From Oscillibacter sp. (GTDB lineage Bacteria; Bacillota; Clostridia; Oscillospirales; Oscillospiraceae): a DNA stretch of 15,885 nucleotides. Positions 6,700 to 14,895 of the stretch are shown here, piece after piece (position 1 is the first letter of the stretch; each line of letters opens with the position of its first letter). Both the position numbers and the translations under genes were made by a program. The notes under the pieces are model-generated. The model did no database searches. It was given only the letters and a program-made list of their open reading frames with translations, and was not told where the DNA came from. The stretch lies in assembly GCA_022796315.1 (NCBI GenBank), contig JAAWIL010000027.1:1-15885 (forward strand), given 5' to 3'.

Positions 6700-7782
6700 A
6701 TGAAAAAGTTCGTTAGCATCCTTCTTGCACTGGCCATGACGGCTGCTCTGCTGACCGGCTGCGGCGGCGGTGGCGGCAACAGCGACGACAAAGACAACGA
6801 TGCCAATACCCCTCCCGCTGACGGGGGCGGGGAGAAGCTGAAGGTGGCCCTGGTGGTCAACCAGCCTTTCGGCGACAAGGGCTCCATGGACGATCTGGCC
6901 GCAGGGGCCGACCGCGCGGCGGCGGACTTCGGTGTGGAGGTCTACAAGCTGGAGTCCGACACCGCCACCTTTGAAGACGACATCCGCGCCATGTGCCAGC
7001 AGGGCTATGATCTGATCGTGACCACTTACGCCTACATGACGGACGCCACCATCGCGGTGGCGCAGGAGTATCCCGACGTCCAGTTCTGCGCCGTGTTCCA
7101 GACCATCAACACCGACGAGGTCAGCTACCCCAATATCTGGGACATTGAGTTCCACGGCGAGCAGGCGTTCTACATTGCCGGCTACATGGCCGGGCTCAAC
7201 ACCAAGAGCAATGTGGTGGGCATGCAGGTCGGCGCCGAGGAGCCCAGCCCCAATGCCGAGGGCAACGGCTTCATGGAGGGCGTCAAGGCGGCCAACCCCA
7301 ACGCCTCCGTGGACTTCGCCTACGCCGGCGGCTACGGCGATCCCGCCACCGCCAAGGAGAAGGCCCTGGCCATGATCGCCAACGGCTGCGACTTCATTCA
7401 GAACGACTCCGGCGCGTCCAATGCCGGCGTGGTGGAGGCCGCGATGGAGAACGGCATCCTGACCTCCGGCGAGATCACCGACTACTGGGATACCTATCAG
7501 GGCTTCATCGGCATCATCGGCATCCACTTCGGCGCCGTGGCCTATGACGCCATCAAGTCTCTGTCCGAGGGCAATTACCTCGGCGGCCAGCGCAGCATCT
7601 ACGGCCTGGCGGAGGGCGGCTACACCATGGAGTGGGATACCTACGAGAGATATGCCGAGACCAACGCCGACTTCAAGGCTGTGATTGAGGCCGGCAAGGA
7701 GATTGAGGAGAAGATCAAGGCTGGCGAGATTACCGTGGAGTACAATATTGCCGAGCCCAACTGGGAGGCCATTGCCGGCTGA
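6700..7782 (+). CDS. BMP-family nucleoside-binding lipoprotein of an ABC importer
   Basis: 360 residues. The N-terminus has a lipoprotein signal: two Lys, a hydrophobic core, and the lipobox LTGC with Cys21 as the lipidated residue, followed by a Gly/Ser/Asp-rich linker (22-46). The rest is the two-lobed Med/BMP (PnrA, TmpC, NupN) fold that captures nucleosides outside the membrane: VALVVNQPFGDKGSMDD (49-65), the hinge-side YDLIVTTYAYMTD, and GGYGDPATAKEKALAMIANGCD, the usual G-x-x-DPxKGKE region. GGAGG at 6689-6693 lies seven bases before ATG. It is followed by a hairpin (7822-7859) and then, after udp, by the ATPase and two permeases, so it belongs to that importer. Nucleoside specificity is inferred from family and operon. 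Confidence 0.92.
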   Translation: MKKFVSILLALAMTAALLTGCGGGGGNSDDKDNDANTPPADGGGEKLKVALVVNQPFGDKGSMDDLAAGADRAAADFGVEVYKLESDTATFEDDIRAMCQQGYDLIVTTYAYMTDATIAVAQEYPDVQFCAVFQTINTDEVSYPNIWDIEFHGEQAFYIAGYMAGLNTKSNVVGMQVGAEEPSPNAEGNGFMEGVKAANPNASVDFAYAGGYGDPATAKEKALAMIANGCDFIQNDSGASNAGVVEAAMENGILTSGEITDYWDTYQGFIGIIGIHFGAVAYDAIKSLSEGNYLGGQRSIYGLAEGGYTMEWDTYERYAETNADFKAVIEAGKEIEEKIKAGEITVEYNIAEPNWEAIAG

Positions 7783-7821
7783 GGGGATTCAGCAGCTCAG
7801 TGAGAGGAAAGCACAGGATCT

Positions 7822-7859
7822 GGAACCAGCCTATTCGGAACATCGGGTGGGCTGGTTCC
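7822..7859 (+). promoter_or_regulatory. Intercistronic hairpin between the lipoprotein gene and udp
   Basis: GGAACCAGCC (7822-7831) pairs perfectly with GGCTGGTTCC (7850-7859), and the stem can be extended inward by five further pairs, mostly wobble (7832-7836 with 7845-7849). It is followed by TGTCAAAAAGG, with no U-run, so it is not a normal terminator. It lies in the longest gap of the operon (7783-7881) and ends ten bases before the udp ribosome site. Likely roles are protecting the 3' end of the lipoprotein mRNA, so that the binding protein is made in excess over downstream genes, or partial attenuation. Confidence 0.7.
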
Positions 7860-7881
7860 TGTCAAAAAGGGAGGAATCAAT

Positions 7882-8721
7882 ATGAACGAAGAGAAGGTCA
7901 ACAGAGCGTCTGCGCCGAAGGCGGAAAACGAGGGGGTCTATCATCTGCGGCTCAAGCAGGGGGATGTGCCCGGCTATGTCATTCTTCCCGGCGCGCCGGA
8001 GAGAGCGATCAAGATTGCGAAAAACTGGGAGAATGCCAAGGAAATCGCCTCCTACCGGGAGTACAAGACCGTGACCGGCACCTACAAAGGCATGGAGCTG
8101 GCGGCGACCTCCACGGGAATCGGCGGCCCCAGCTCCGAGATCTGCATCCATGAGCTGAACACGCTGGGAGTTCACACCTGCATCCGGGTGGGCACGACGG
8201 GCTGCATCGTCCCTGAGTTCGATCTGGGGGACCTGATTATTCCGGTGGCCTGCTACCGCAAGGACGGCACCTCGGCCACCTATATCGAGCCGGAGTTCCC
8301 GGCGTTCTCCAACCCCTATGTGGTGATGGCCCTGATTCAGGCCTGTGAAAACCTGGGCTACCGCTATGGCATCGGCCTGGACTATACGGTGGGCTCCTTC
8401 TATATCGGCCAGGGGCGGCCGCTCTATGAGGATGGAAGGAACAGCTACTGGCCCTCCTTCGCGGAGAAGATTCTGCCGGATCTGGCTACGGCGGGGGTGA
8501 CCAATATCGAGATGGAGACCTCCGGCCAGCTGGTCGTGGGCTACCTCCATGGGATGCGGATGGGATGTATCCTCTCCGTCATCTCCAACCGGGTGCTGGA
8601 CCGCTGGGGCGACAACGGCGGCGAGGAGAAGACCTGCCTGGCCGCGGCGGAGGCCATGCGGATTCTGAAGGAGTGGGACGACACCGGAAGGATCACGCTG
8701 AGTGCAAAAATGAAACGATAA
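7882..8721 (+). CDS. udp: Uridine-phosphorylase-like nucleoside phosphorylase (NP-I family)
   Basis: 279 residues; E. coli Udp has 253, and the extra length is an N-terminal tail of about 20 residues. NP-I fold landmarks: ILPGAPERA (34-42) with Arg41 for phosphate, TSTGIGGPS, RVGTTGCIVPEFDLGD, and IEMETSG with Glu210-Met211-Glu212 contacting the ribose. FYIGQGRPLY keeps Gln177 and Arg179, which match Gln166 and Arg168 of E. coli Udp, the pair that reads the uracil ring, so a pyrimidine nucleoside is favoured over a purine. The reaction is nucleoside plus phosphate giving free base plus (deoxy)ribose-1-phosphate, the substrate for DeoB. ATG has GGGAGG at 7869-7874, seven bases upstream. Confidence 0.85.
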   Translation: MNEEKVNRASAPKAENEGVYHLRLKQGDVPGYVILPGAPERAIKIAKNWENAKEIASYREYKTVTGTYKGMELAATSTGIGGPSSEICIHELNTLGVHTCIRVGTTGCIVPEFDLGDLIIPVACYRKDGTSATYIEPEFPAFSNPYVVMALIQACENLGYRYGIGLDYTVGSFYIGQGRPLYEDGRNSYWPSFAEKILPDLATAGVTNIEMETSGQLVVGYLHGMRMGCILSVISNRVLDRWGDNGGEEKTCLAAAEAMRILKEWDDTGRITLSAKMKR

Positions 8722-8735
8722 GTTGGTGAGAGGCT

Positions 8736-10271
8736 ATGGCACCAGTAGTAGAAATGTTGAATATCACCAAGCGGTTCCCGGGAGTTCTGGCCAACGACCA
8801 GGTGACGATCACCGTCGACCAGGGGCAGATTCTGGGGCTGATTGGCGAAAACGGCGCAGGCAAGTCTACAATGATGAATATGCTCTACGGCCTCTTCCAG
8901 CCGGACGAGGGAACCATCCGGCTGTTTGGCCGGGAGGTGCGGATTCAGTCCCCCAACCAGGCCATCTCCATGGGGATCGGCATGGTGCATCAGCATTTTA
9001 TGCTGATGCCCAACCTCACCGTTCTGCAGAATATCATTTTGGGCAAGGAGCCGGAGAAAAAGGGCTTCATTGACACGGCCGCCGCCCGGGAGAAGATCCA
9101 GAAGATCATGGAGGCCTATGACCTGCAGGTGGACCTGGATGAGCGCGTTTACCAGCTCTCTGTGGGACAGAAACAGCGGGTAGAGATCGTCAAGGCCCTC
9201 TACCGTGAGGCGAGGATTCTGATTATGGATGAGCCCACCGCCGTGCTGACTCCCCAGGAAACCGACAAGCTGATTCTCGTGCTGCAAAAGCTGCGGGACG
9301 AGGGCACCGCCATCATCTTCATCACCCACAAGCTGCGGGAGGTGATGGCCCTGACGGACAAGGTCATCGTCATGCGCAAGGGCGTGGTCACCGGTACGCT
9401 GATGACCAGGGACGCGGACATGGACATGCTGTCCAACCTTATGGTGGGCCGTGAGGTGAACCTGGACATTCCCCGGGCGGACATCGCGCCGGGTGAGGAG
9501 GTCCTGGCGGTCAAGGATCTGAAGGTGCGGAACAAGAAGGGGCTTTTCGCCCTGCGGGGCATCAGCTTCCAGGTGCGCAAGGGCGAGGTGGTCGGCATTG
9601 CCGGCGTAGAGGGCAACGGCCAGACGGAGCTCATTGAGTGCATTGCGGGGATGCTGCGGCCGGAAGAGGGCCAGGTGTTCCTGAACGGAGCGGATATCAC
9701 CAGGATGCCCATCCGCCGGCGCAGGGAGGCGGGGCTGTCCCACATTCCGGAGGACCGGCTGAAGGTGGGCAGCGCCAAGACCTGCTCCATCCGCGACAAC
9801 CTCATCATGAACCGCTATTACCGCAAGCCCTATGCCAGCCATGGCGTCATGGACAACCGCAAGCTTCTGGAGCTCTCGGAGAAGCTGTGCCAGGATTTCC
9901 AGATCAAGACGCCGGACTCCACATACCTGCTGAGCACCCTCTCCGGCGGCAATATGCAAAAGGTGGTCTTTGCCCGGGAGATGGAGATGGACCCGGAGCT
10001 GCTGGTGGCGGCACAGCCCACCCGCGGCGTGGATATCGGCGCCATTGAGAGCATCTGGCACCGGATTCTGGAGGCCAGGGACGCCGGCAAGGCGGTGCTG
10101 CTGGTCAGCGCGGAGCTGGACGAGGTGCTCTCGCTGGCGGACCGGGTGCTGGTGATGTATGAGGGCGAGATCATGGCGGAGCTGCCCAGGGCGGAGGCGA
10201 CGGAATCCGCCGTGGCCGTCTATATGACCGGAGCAAAGCGGCAGGAAGCGTCAAGGAGGGCCGGAGTATGA
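8736..10271 (+). CDS. Tandem ABC ATPase of the nucleoside importer (NupO/YufO type)
   Basis: 511 residues with two fused ATPase domains, as in sugar and nucleoside importers of the RbsA/NupO group. Domain 1 is complete: Walker A GENGAGKST (37-45), Q-loop VHQHFM, signature LSVGQ (141-145), Walker B ending Asp165-Glu166. Domain 2 is degenerate in the family-typical way: Walker A GVEGNGQT (290-297) has Gln296 where Lys is expected, the signature LSGGN (402-406) is intact, and Walker B reads VAAQPT, with Gln427 in place of the catalytic Glu. The start is ATG at 8736, 14 bases after udp; GGTGAG and GAGAGG lie close upstream. A second ATG (8754) lacks a ribosome site. It powers the permeases that follow. 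Confidence 0.95.
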   Translation: MAPVVEMLNITKRFPGVLANDQVTITVDQGQILGLIGENGAGKSTMMNMLYGLFQPDEGTIRLFGREVRIQSPNQAISMGIGMVHQHFMLMPNLTVLQNIILGKEPEKKGFIDTAAAREKIQKIMEAYDLQVDLDERVYQLSVGQKQRVEIVKALYREARILIMDEPTAVLTPQETDKLILVLQKLRDEGTAIIFITHKLREVMALTDKVIVMRKGVVTGTLMTRDADMDMLSNLMVGREVNLDIPRADIAPGEEVLAVKDLKVRNKKGLFALRGISFQVRKGEVVGIAGVEGNGQTELIECIAGMLRPEEGQVFLNGADITRMPIRRRREAGLSHIPEDRLKVGSAKTCSIRDNLIMNRYYRKPYASHGVMDNRKLLELSEKLCQDFQIKTPDSTYLLSTLSGGNMQKVVFAREMEMDPELLVAAQPTRGVDIGAIESIWHRILEARDAGKAVLLVSAELDEVLSLADRVLVMYEGEIMAELPRAEATESAVAVYMTGAKRQEASRRAGV

Positions 10272-11347
10272 ATCGAAGCGGCAATTTGAGCAAGGCGGCG
10301 AAGGCCGCCGGACGGAGCGTTTTCAAGCGGGTTCTTCTGATTCTGCTGGCCCTGGCGGTGTCCAGCGTGTTCCTGGCGGCCTCCGGATATGACGCTCTGG
10401 CGATTTTTAAGGGACTCTATCAGAGCTTTACGAAGGATATCGCAGGCACCATCCGCTGGTCCACCGCCATGGTGCTGGCGGGCTTGGCGGTGTGCGTCTG
10501 CTACAAGGCGGACATTGCCAACCTGGGTGTGGACGGCCAGCTGTTTCTCGGCGCCGCCGCGGCGTCCATGGTGGCGCTGCATGTGCAGGAGGGGGCCAAC
10601 CGGGCGCTGAGCCTGGTGGAGATTTTCCTCTGCGCCGCCCTGGCGGGAATGCTCTTTGCCCTGATCCCGGCGCTGCTGAAGATCTACCTCAACGTCAATG
10701 AGGTGGTCTCCACCCTGCTGCTGAACTTTATTGGCGAGTATTTTGTGAATTATCTCGTCAACGGCCCCATGCGGGACCCCTCCGCCACCACGAACCTCAG
10801 CGCCTCCGCCCGGTTTTCCGAGAGTGCCTGGCTGCCGCATTTGGCGGTGTTTGAGCCCTCCTCGGCCAATGTGGGCGTTTACATCGCGCTGGTCCTTCTG
10901 GGGGCTGTCACCTTCGTCTTTTACCGCACGACGCTGGGGCACGAGATCAAGATGGTGGGTGCCAACGGCGAGTTCGCGCGCTATGCCGGCATCAATCCCA
11001 AAAGGACGGTCATCAAGTGCATGTGCATCAGCGGCGCCATCGCGGGGGTGATCGGCGCCATCGAGGTCACCGCGGTGCAGCACCGTCTGATTGCCGGATT
11101 CAACCCGGAGCTGGGCTTTAAGGGCATCGTGGTCTCCCTGCTGGCGGGGAATCACCCGATTGGCGTGCTGTTTTCCGGCATCTTTTTCGGTGCGCTGAAA
11201 AACGGCGGCACGAACATGGAGCGCATGACCGGCGTACCCTCCGCGATCTCCAGCATTGTGGAGGGCATCATCATCCTGGTGATCTGCGCGGACTTCACCT
11301 TCCGCTTTGTGCGTAAAAAGAGGAAGGCAGAGAGGGAGGGAACGTAA
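10268..11347 (+). CDS. Nucleoside ABC importer permease 1 (NupP/YufP type)
   Basis: 359 residues, mostly hydrophobic, about nine or ten membrane spans (for example residues 19-40, 66-78, 115-138, 198-220 and 330-350), with a basic C-terminal tail. The family motif KADIANLGVDGQLFLGA (consensus NxGxEGQ) is present, as is the cytoplasmic coupling stretch GANGEFARYAGINPKRT that contacts the ATPase. It matches the BPD_transp_2 (branched-chain amino acid/sugar/nucleoside) permease family. ATG overlaps the ATPase stop by four bases (ATGA), preceded by the strong AAGGAGGG at 10253-10260, so the two are translationally coupled. It forms a heterodimer channel with permease 2. Confidence 0.93.
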   Translation: MNRSGNLSKAAKAAGRSVFKRVLLILLALAVSSVFLAASGYDALAIFKGLYQSFTKDIAGTIRWSTAMVLAGLAVCVCYKADIANLGVDGQLFLGAAAASMVALHVQEGANRALSLVEIFLCAALAGMLFALIPALLKIYLNVNEVVSTLLLNFIGEYFVNYLVNGPMRDPSATTNLSASARFSESAWLPHLAVFEPSSANVGVYIALVLLGAVTFVFYRTTLGHEIKMVGANGEFARYAGINPKRTVIKCMCISGAIAGVIGAIEVTAVQHRLIAGFNPELGFKGIVVSLLAGNHPIGVLFSGIFFGALKNGGTNMERMTGVPSAISSIVEGIIILVICADFTFRFVRKKRKAEREGT

Positions 11348-12283
11348 ATGAATCTTGCGCTTGTGACGGAGCTGCTTGCCTCCACAATCCGTATTACAAC
11401 GCCGGTCCTGCTGATGGCGATGGGCGGTATGATCTGTGAGCGGGCCAACGTGTTCAACATCGCTCTGGAGGGGATTGCGCTGATCGGCGCGTTCTTTGCC
11501 GTGACGGTGGTTTCCTTCACCGGCGGCAGCGTCTGGATGGGTCTGCTGGGCGGCATTGTGTTCGGCATGATCTACAGCGCGCTGTTTGCGTTGATGATTA
11601 CGCGGTTCAAGGCAAACCACATTATTACAAGTATTGCGATGAATACGCTGGCATCCGGCTTGACTCAATTTTTACTTCGTGCTATATTTGATTCTCAGGG
11701 AACATATACGCCTCCGGTCATCAATAAGCTGTCCAATATCACCATTCCGGTGCTCTGTGAGATTCCTCTGCTGAAGGCGTTCAGCGACCACAGCATTGTG
11801 ACCTACGCCGCGATTGTCATTGTGGCGGTGCTGTACGTCTATCTCTACAAGACCAGCGCCGGACTGCGGCTGTGGTCTGTGGGCGAGTCGGAGGACGCGG
11901 CGCGGACGGCCGGTGTGAACATTGCCGCGACGAAGTGGAAGGCGGTGCTGTTTTCCGGCGCGCTCTGCGGGCTGGGCGGCGCGTACCTGTCCGTCGTCAG
12001 CGTTTCCAACTTCACCAAGGGCATGGTGGCGGGACGCGGCTTCACGGCGTTTACGTCCTATACGTTTGGCGGAGCGACTCCCATTGGGAGTGCGTTGGCA
12101 TCGCTTCTCTTTGGCTTTGCCGAGGCGCTGGGCATCCGCATTGAGCTGCTGGGATTGAAGATCCCTGCGTCCATTGTGGACATGTTCCCGTATATGGTGG
12201 CGCTGCTGGCCCTGGCGTACAGCTCCTGGGCGCGGAACCGCAGAGTCAGCGGCATTGCCGCCATCAAACGGGCGAGACATTAA
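11348..12283 (+). CDS. Nucleoside ABC importer permease 2 (NupQ/YufQ type)
   Basis: 311 residues, about eight to ten membrane spans, second permease of the same family. The signature ERANVFNIALEG (consensus ERSGVxNIGLEG) lies at about 30-41, and the coupling region GESEDAARTAGVNIAATKWK at about 178-197. ATG directly follows the stop of permease 1, with GGGAGGG seven bases upstream. The stretch at 11655-11695 is more A/T-rich than the rest of the gene and uses less common codons (tta, ata); it holds a promoter-like sequence described separately. Confidence 0.93.
   Translation: MNLALVTELLASTIRITTPVLLMAMGGMICERANVFNIALEGIALIGAFFAVTVVSFTGGSVWMGLLGGIVFGMIYSALFALMITRFKANHIITSIAMNTLASGLTQFLLRAIFDSQGTYTPPVINKLSNITIPVLCEIPLLKAFSDHSIVTYAAIVIVAVLYVYLYKTSAGLRLWSVGESEDAARTAGVNIAATKWKAVLFSGALCGLGGAYLSVVSVSNFTKGMVAGRGFTAFTSYTFGGATPIGSALASLLFGFAEALGIRIELLGLKIPASIVDMFPYMVALLALAYSSWARNRRVSGIAAIKRARH
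11660..11688 (+). promoter_or_regulatory. Promoter-like sequence inside permease 2
   Basis: TTGACT (11660-11665), a 17-base spacer, and TATATT (11683-11688), preceded by TG at the extended -10 position (11680-11681). Five of six bases match consensus in each box with ideal spacing, in an otherwise GC-rich gene. It would drive the DeoR-type regulator (starting about 620 bases downstream) and both transketolase halves independently of the main promoter. Function is inferred from the match only. Confidence 0.5.
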
Positions 12284-12306
12284 GACATTATTGAGAGGGC
12301 TGCAAA

Positions 12307-13077
12307 GTGGGTAAGAGGGAAGCGCGCATGAAGGCATTGCTTCATGTTATTGAAAAACAGAACGGTGTCACGATCAAGGCGCTTTCTTTGATAGAAGGTG
12401 TTTCAGAGCTGACGATCCGGAGAGATATCCAGATTCTGGAGGAGAAGCGCCTGGTAAAGAATGTGCGGGGCGCCATCTTCTACAATTACGATGAGGCGGC
12501 GGACGGCAGCTACCTCTTATCCATAGCAACCAACAGGAACCGGAAGGAAAAAAAGCGCATCGGAGCTTTTGCGGCCAAGCTGATTCAGCCGGGGGAGTTT
12601 ATCATCATCGACAATGGGTCTACCATGGAGTGCCTGGCTGCGAACATTCCCTCCAATATGGAGCTTACGGTTCTGTGCTATAATATGAATGTGCTCAATC
12701 ATCTCTATCAGAAGCCCAACATCAATCTGATTTTCTGCGGCGGAAACTTTCATCATCAGACGCTGATGTTCGAGTGTGCGGAGAGCCTGGAGATCATTCG
12801 CCGCGCACGGGCCGGGAAGGTGTTTGTCTCCGCCGTCGGGATTCACGAGACCATGGGGGTCACCTGTGTGGACGAGTATGAACTGCCCAGCAAACGGGAG
12901 ATCATCAAGGCCGGCGTGGAGCGGATTCTGCTGGCGGATTCCAGCAAGTTTGGAAAGATGGGCTCCTGCTTTATTGGGGAGCTGGACCTGTTTCAAAAGG
13001 TGATTACAGACACGGGACTCTCGCAGGAATGGGCGGATTTGATCAGAGGCAAGGGCATCGAATTGATTTTGGTCTAA
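12307..13077 (+). CDS. DeoR-family transcriptional regulator, probable operon repressor
   Basis: 256 residues, typical length. The N-terminal winged helix-turn-helix runs about 5-58, with the recognition helix SELTIRRDIQILEE (33-46), the DeoR hallmark. The C-terminal DeoRC domain, which binds a phosphorylated sugar, shows DNGST (102-106), FCGGNFHHQTLMF (143-155), and LADSSKFGK (209-217). The start chosen is GTG at 12307 with GAGAGGG at 12293-12299, because it gives the KREARMKALLHVIEK lead helix usual for the family; ATG at 12328 is also possible. It lies 23 bases after permease 2. It probably represses the promoter at 419 through the palindrome there and is released by a pentose phosphate. 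Its mid-operon position may provide feedback. Target and inducer are inferred. Confidence 0.88.
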   Translation: MGKREARMKALLHVIEKQNGVTIKALSLIEGVSELTIRRDIQILEEKRLVKNVRGAIFYNYDEAADGSYLLSIATNRNRKEKKRIGAFAAKLIQPGEFIIIDNGSTMECLAANIPSNMELTVLCYNMNVLNHLYQKPNINLIFCGGNFHHQTLMFECAESLEIIRRARAGKVFVSAVGIHETMGVTCVDEYELPSKREIIKAGVERILLADSSKFGKMGSCFIGELDLFQKVITDTGLSQEWADLIRGKGIELILV

Positions 13078-13106
13078 TCAATACTGAATTGGAGGCTGGA
13101 GGAACC

Positions 13107-13919
13107 ATGAAGAGTGAGGAATTGAAGGAAGTGTGCAGGCGTGTGCGGCGGGATATCGTCACGTCAGTCTGCGCCGCGAAGTCGGGGCATCCCGGCGGGT
13201 CTCTGTCGGCGGTGGAGATCATGACGGCACTGTACTTTGAGAAGATGAACATCAACCCCAAGGAGCCGAAAATGGCGGAGCGGGACCGGTTTGTGCTGTC
13301 CAAGGGCCACGCGGCGCCTGTGCTGTATTCGGTGCTGGCGGAGCGAGGATTCTTCGACGTGGCGGAGCTCCAGAACCTGCGGAAGATGCACAGCTTCCTG
13401 CAGGGGCACCCTGATGCGAAGAAGTGCCCCGGCGTGGACGCCTCCACCGGCTCCCTGGGTCAGGGAGCCTCCATCGCCGTGGGGATGGCCCTTGGAGCCA
13501 AGCTCAGCGGCAGCGGCGTGCAGGTCTACACCCTGTGCGGCGACGGCGAGATCCAGGAGGGGCTGGTGTGGGAGGCCGCGGAGGCCGCCGCGCACTACCG
13601 GCTGGACAACCTGACGGTGATCGTAGACAACAACGGTTTGCAGATTGACGGGCCCAACAGCGCCGTTATGGACGTGGGAGACATCGCGGCCAAGTACGCC
13701 GCCTTCGGCTTTGAGACGCTGAGCGTGGCGGACGGCAACGACATTGAGCAGGTGCTGGCGGCGCTGAACCAGCCCCGGACGGCGGGGAAGCCGCGGATGA
13801 TCCTCTGCCATACCGTGAAGGGCAAGGGGATCTCCTTCATGGAAAATCAGGTGGGCTGGCACGGGAAGGCGCCCAGCGCGGAGCAGTGCGCCCAGGCGCT
13901 GAAAGAATTGGAGGGCTGA
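13107..13919 (+). CDS. Transketolase, N-terminal (thiamine-diphosphate-binding) subunit
   Basis: 270 residues, the PP-binding half of a split transketolase, common in Firmicutes and Archaea. Seen: SGHPGGSLSAVEIM with His28, LSKGHAAPVLY, and the thiamine-diphosphate/Mg motif GDGE (145-148) running to DNN (174-176). The start is ATG at 13107, with GGAGG at 13098-13102 and again at 13091-13095; the reading frame opens further upstream (13029), but that would overlap the regulator gene and lacks a ribosome site. Together with the next gene it moves two-carbon units between sugar phosphates, letting ribose-5-phosphate from nucleosides enter glycolysis. No frameshift or missing motif was seen. Confidence 0.93.
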   Translation: MKSEELKEVCRRVRRDIVTSVCAAKSGHPGGSLSAVEIMTALYFEKMNINPKEPKMAERDRFVLSKGHAAPVLYSVLAERGFFDVAELQNLRKMHSFLQGHPDAKKCPGVDASTGSLGQGASIAVGMALGAKLSGSGVQVYTLCGDGEIQEGLVWEAAEAAAHYRLDNLTVIVDNNGLQIDGPNSAVMDVGDIAAKYAAFGFETLSVADGNDIEQVLAALNQPRTAGKPRMILCHTVKGKGISFMENQVGWHGKAPSAEQCAQALKELEG

Positions 13920-13922
13920 GTC

Positions 13923-14843
13923 ATGGGAGAGAAGAAAGCAACGCGTGTGGCCTACGGGGAGTATCTGGCGGAGCTGGGGAAGGTCAATGACAAGATCGTG
14001 GTCCTGGACGCGGACCTGGCAGAGGCGACCAACACCAGCAAGTTCCGCGCCGCCTTTCCGGAGCGCTTTTTTGACTGCGGCATCGCGGAGGGCAACATGG
14101 TGGATATGGCCGCGGGCCTGAGCACCATGGGCTACATTCCCTTTGCCAGCACCTTTGCCATTTTTGGCAGCGGCCGGGCCTATGAGAACATCCGCAACAG
14201 CGTGGCCTATCCCCATTTCAATGTAAAATTCGCGTTCACCCACGCCGGCATTTCCGTGGGCGAGGACGGCGGCAGCCACCAGGCCATTGAGGACATCGCC
14301 CTGATGCGGGTGATTCCGGGGATGACGGTGCTGGTTCCCGCGGACGCCAACGAGACCCGCAAGGCCGTGGACGCGGCCCTGGCCATGGACGGCCCGGTGT
14401 ATATCCGTCTGGCCCGTCTGGCCTCGGAGGTCCTGGAGGAGCGGCCCTTCACCCTGGGCAAGGCCGACGTTCTGCGGGAGGGCAGCGACGCGGCGCTGAT
14501 CTGCTGCGGGCTGATGGTGGAGAAGTGCCTGGAGGCAGCGGAGCTGCTGGGGCAGGAGGGCATCTCCGCCGCGGTGATCAACATGCACACCATCAAGCCT
14601 CTGGATGAGGAGACGGTGAAGGCCTACGCGGCGAAGTGCGGCAAGGTGGTGACGGTGGAGGAGCACTCCGTCATCGGCGGCCTGGGCGACGCGGTGGCCT
14701 CGGTCCTCTGCGGGGAGAGCGGCTTCCGCTTTGCCAAGGTGGGCGTGCAGGACCGGTTCGGCCAGTCCGGAACGCCGGACGAGCTGTTTGAGGAGTACGG
14801 TTTGACTCCGGCGCAAATTGCCCGGAGAGTGAAAGAGATGTGA
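13923..14843 (+). CDS. Transketolase, C-terminal (pyrimidine-binding) subunit
   Basis: 306 residues, partner half of the split transketolase. The N-terminal part carries LDADLAEATNTSKF and FDCGIAEGNMVDMAAGL, with Glu56 as the glutamate that activates the thiamine ring. The region HAGISVGEDGGSHQAIEDIALMR, split here by position, lies at about 101-123 and contributes to the active site. The last 120 residues (EGSDAALICCGLMVE onward) form the transketolase C domain. ATG is three bases beyond the stop of the N subunit, with GGAGGG at 13910-13915 seven bases upstream, so equal synthesis of the two subunits is expected. It is the last gene of the operon, followed by the terminator. Confidence 0.93.
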   Translation: MGEKKATRVAYGEYLAELGKVNDKIVVLDADLAEATNTSKFRAAFPERFFDCGIAEGNMVDMAAGLSTMGYIPFASTFAIFGSGRAYENIRNSVAYPHFNVKFAFTHAGISVGEDGGSHQAIEDIALMRVIPGMTVLVPADANETRKAVDAALAMDGPVYIRLARLASEVLEERPFTLGKADVLREGSDAALICCGLMVEKCLEAAELLGQEGISAAVINMHTIKPLDEETVKAYAAKCGKVVTVEEHSVIGGLGDAVASVLCGESGFRFAKVGVQDRFGQSGTPDELFEEYGLTPAQIARRVKEM

Positions 14844-14895
14844 AAAAGGACTTCTCTGAATAGAACAGTGATGTAAGAGAACATTTTAAGCGAGG

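Noticed and set aside
9603..10016. Degenerate Walker motifs in ATPase domain 2, considered as damage
   Set aside because: Loss of the Walker A Lys and Walker B Glu in the second domain is usual for nucleoside importers of this family; the signature LSGGN is intact.
13029..13106. Longer N-terminus for the transketolase N subunit
   Set aside because: It would overlap the regulator gene and has no ribosome site; the ATG at 13107 has GGAGG just upstream and gives the family-typical N-terminus.
13164..14816. A 550-codon minus-strand open frame opposite the transketolase genes (and similar ones at 944-2554, 8541-10061, 10220-11668)
   Set aside because: Same explanation: GC-driven shadows of clearly recognised plus-strand genes, with no ribosome site or domain of their own.
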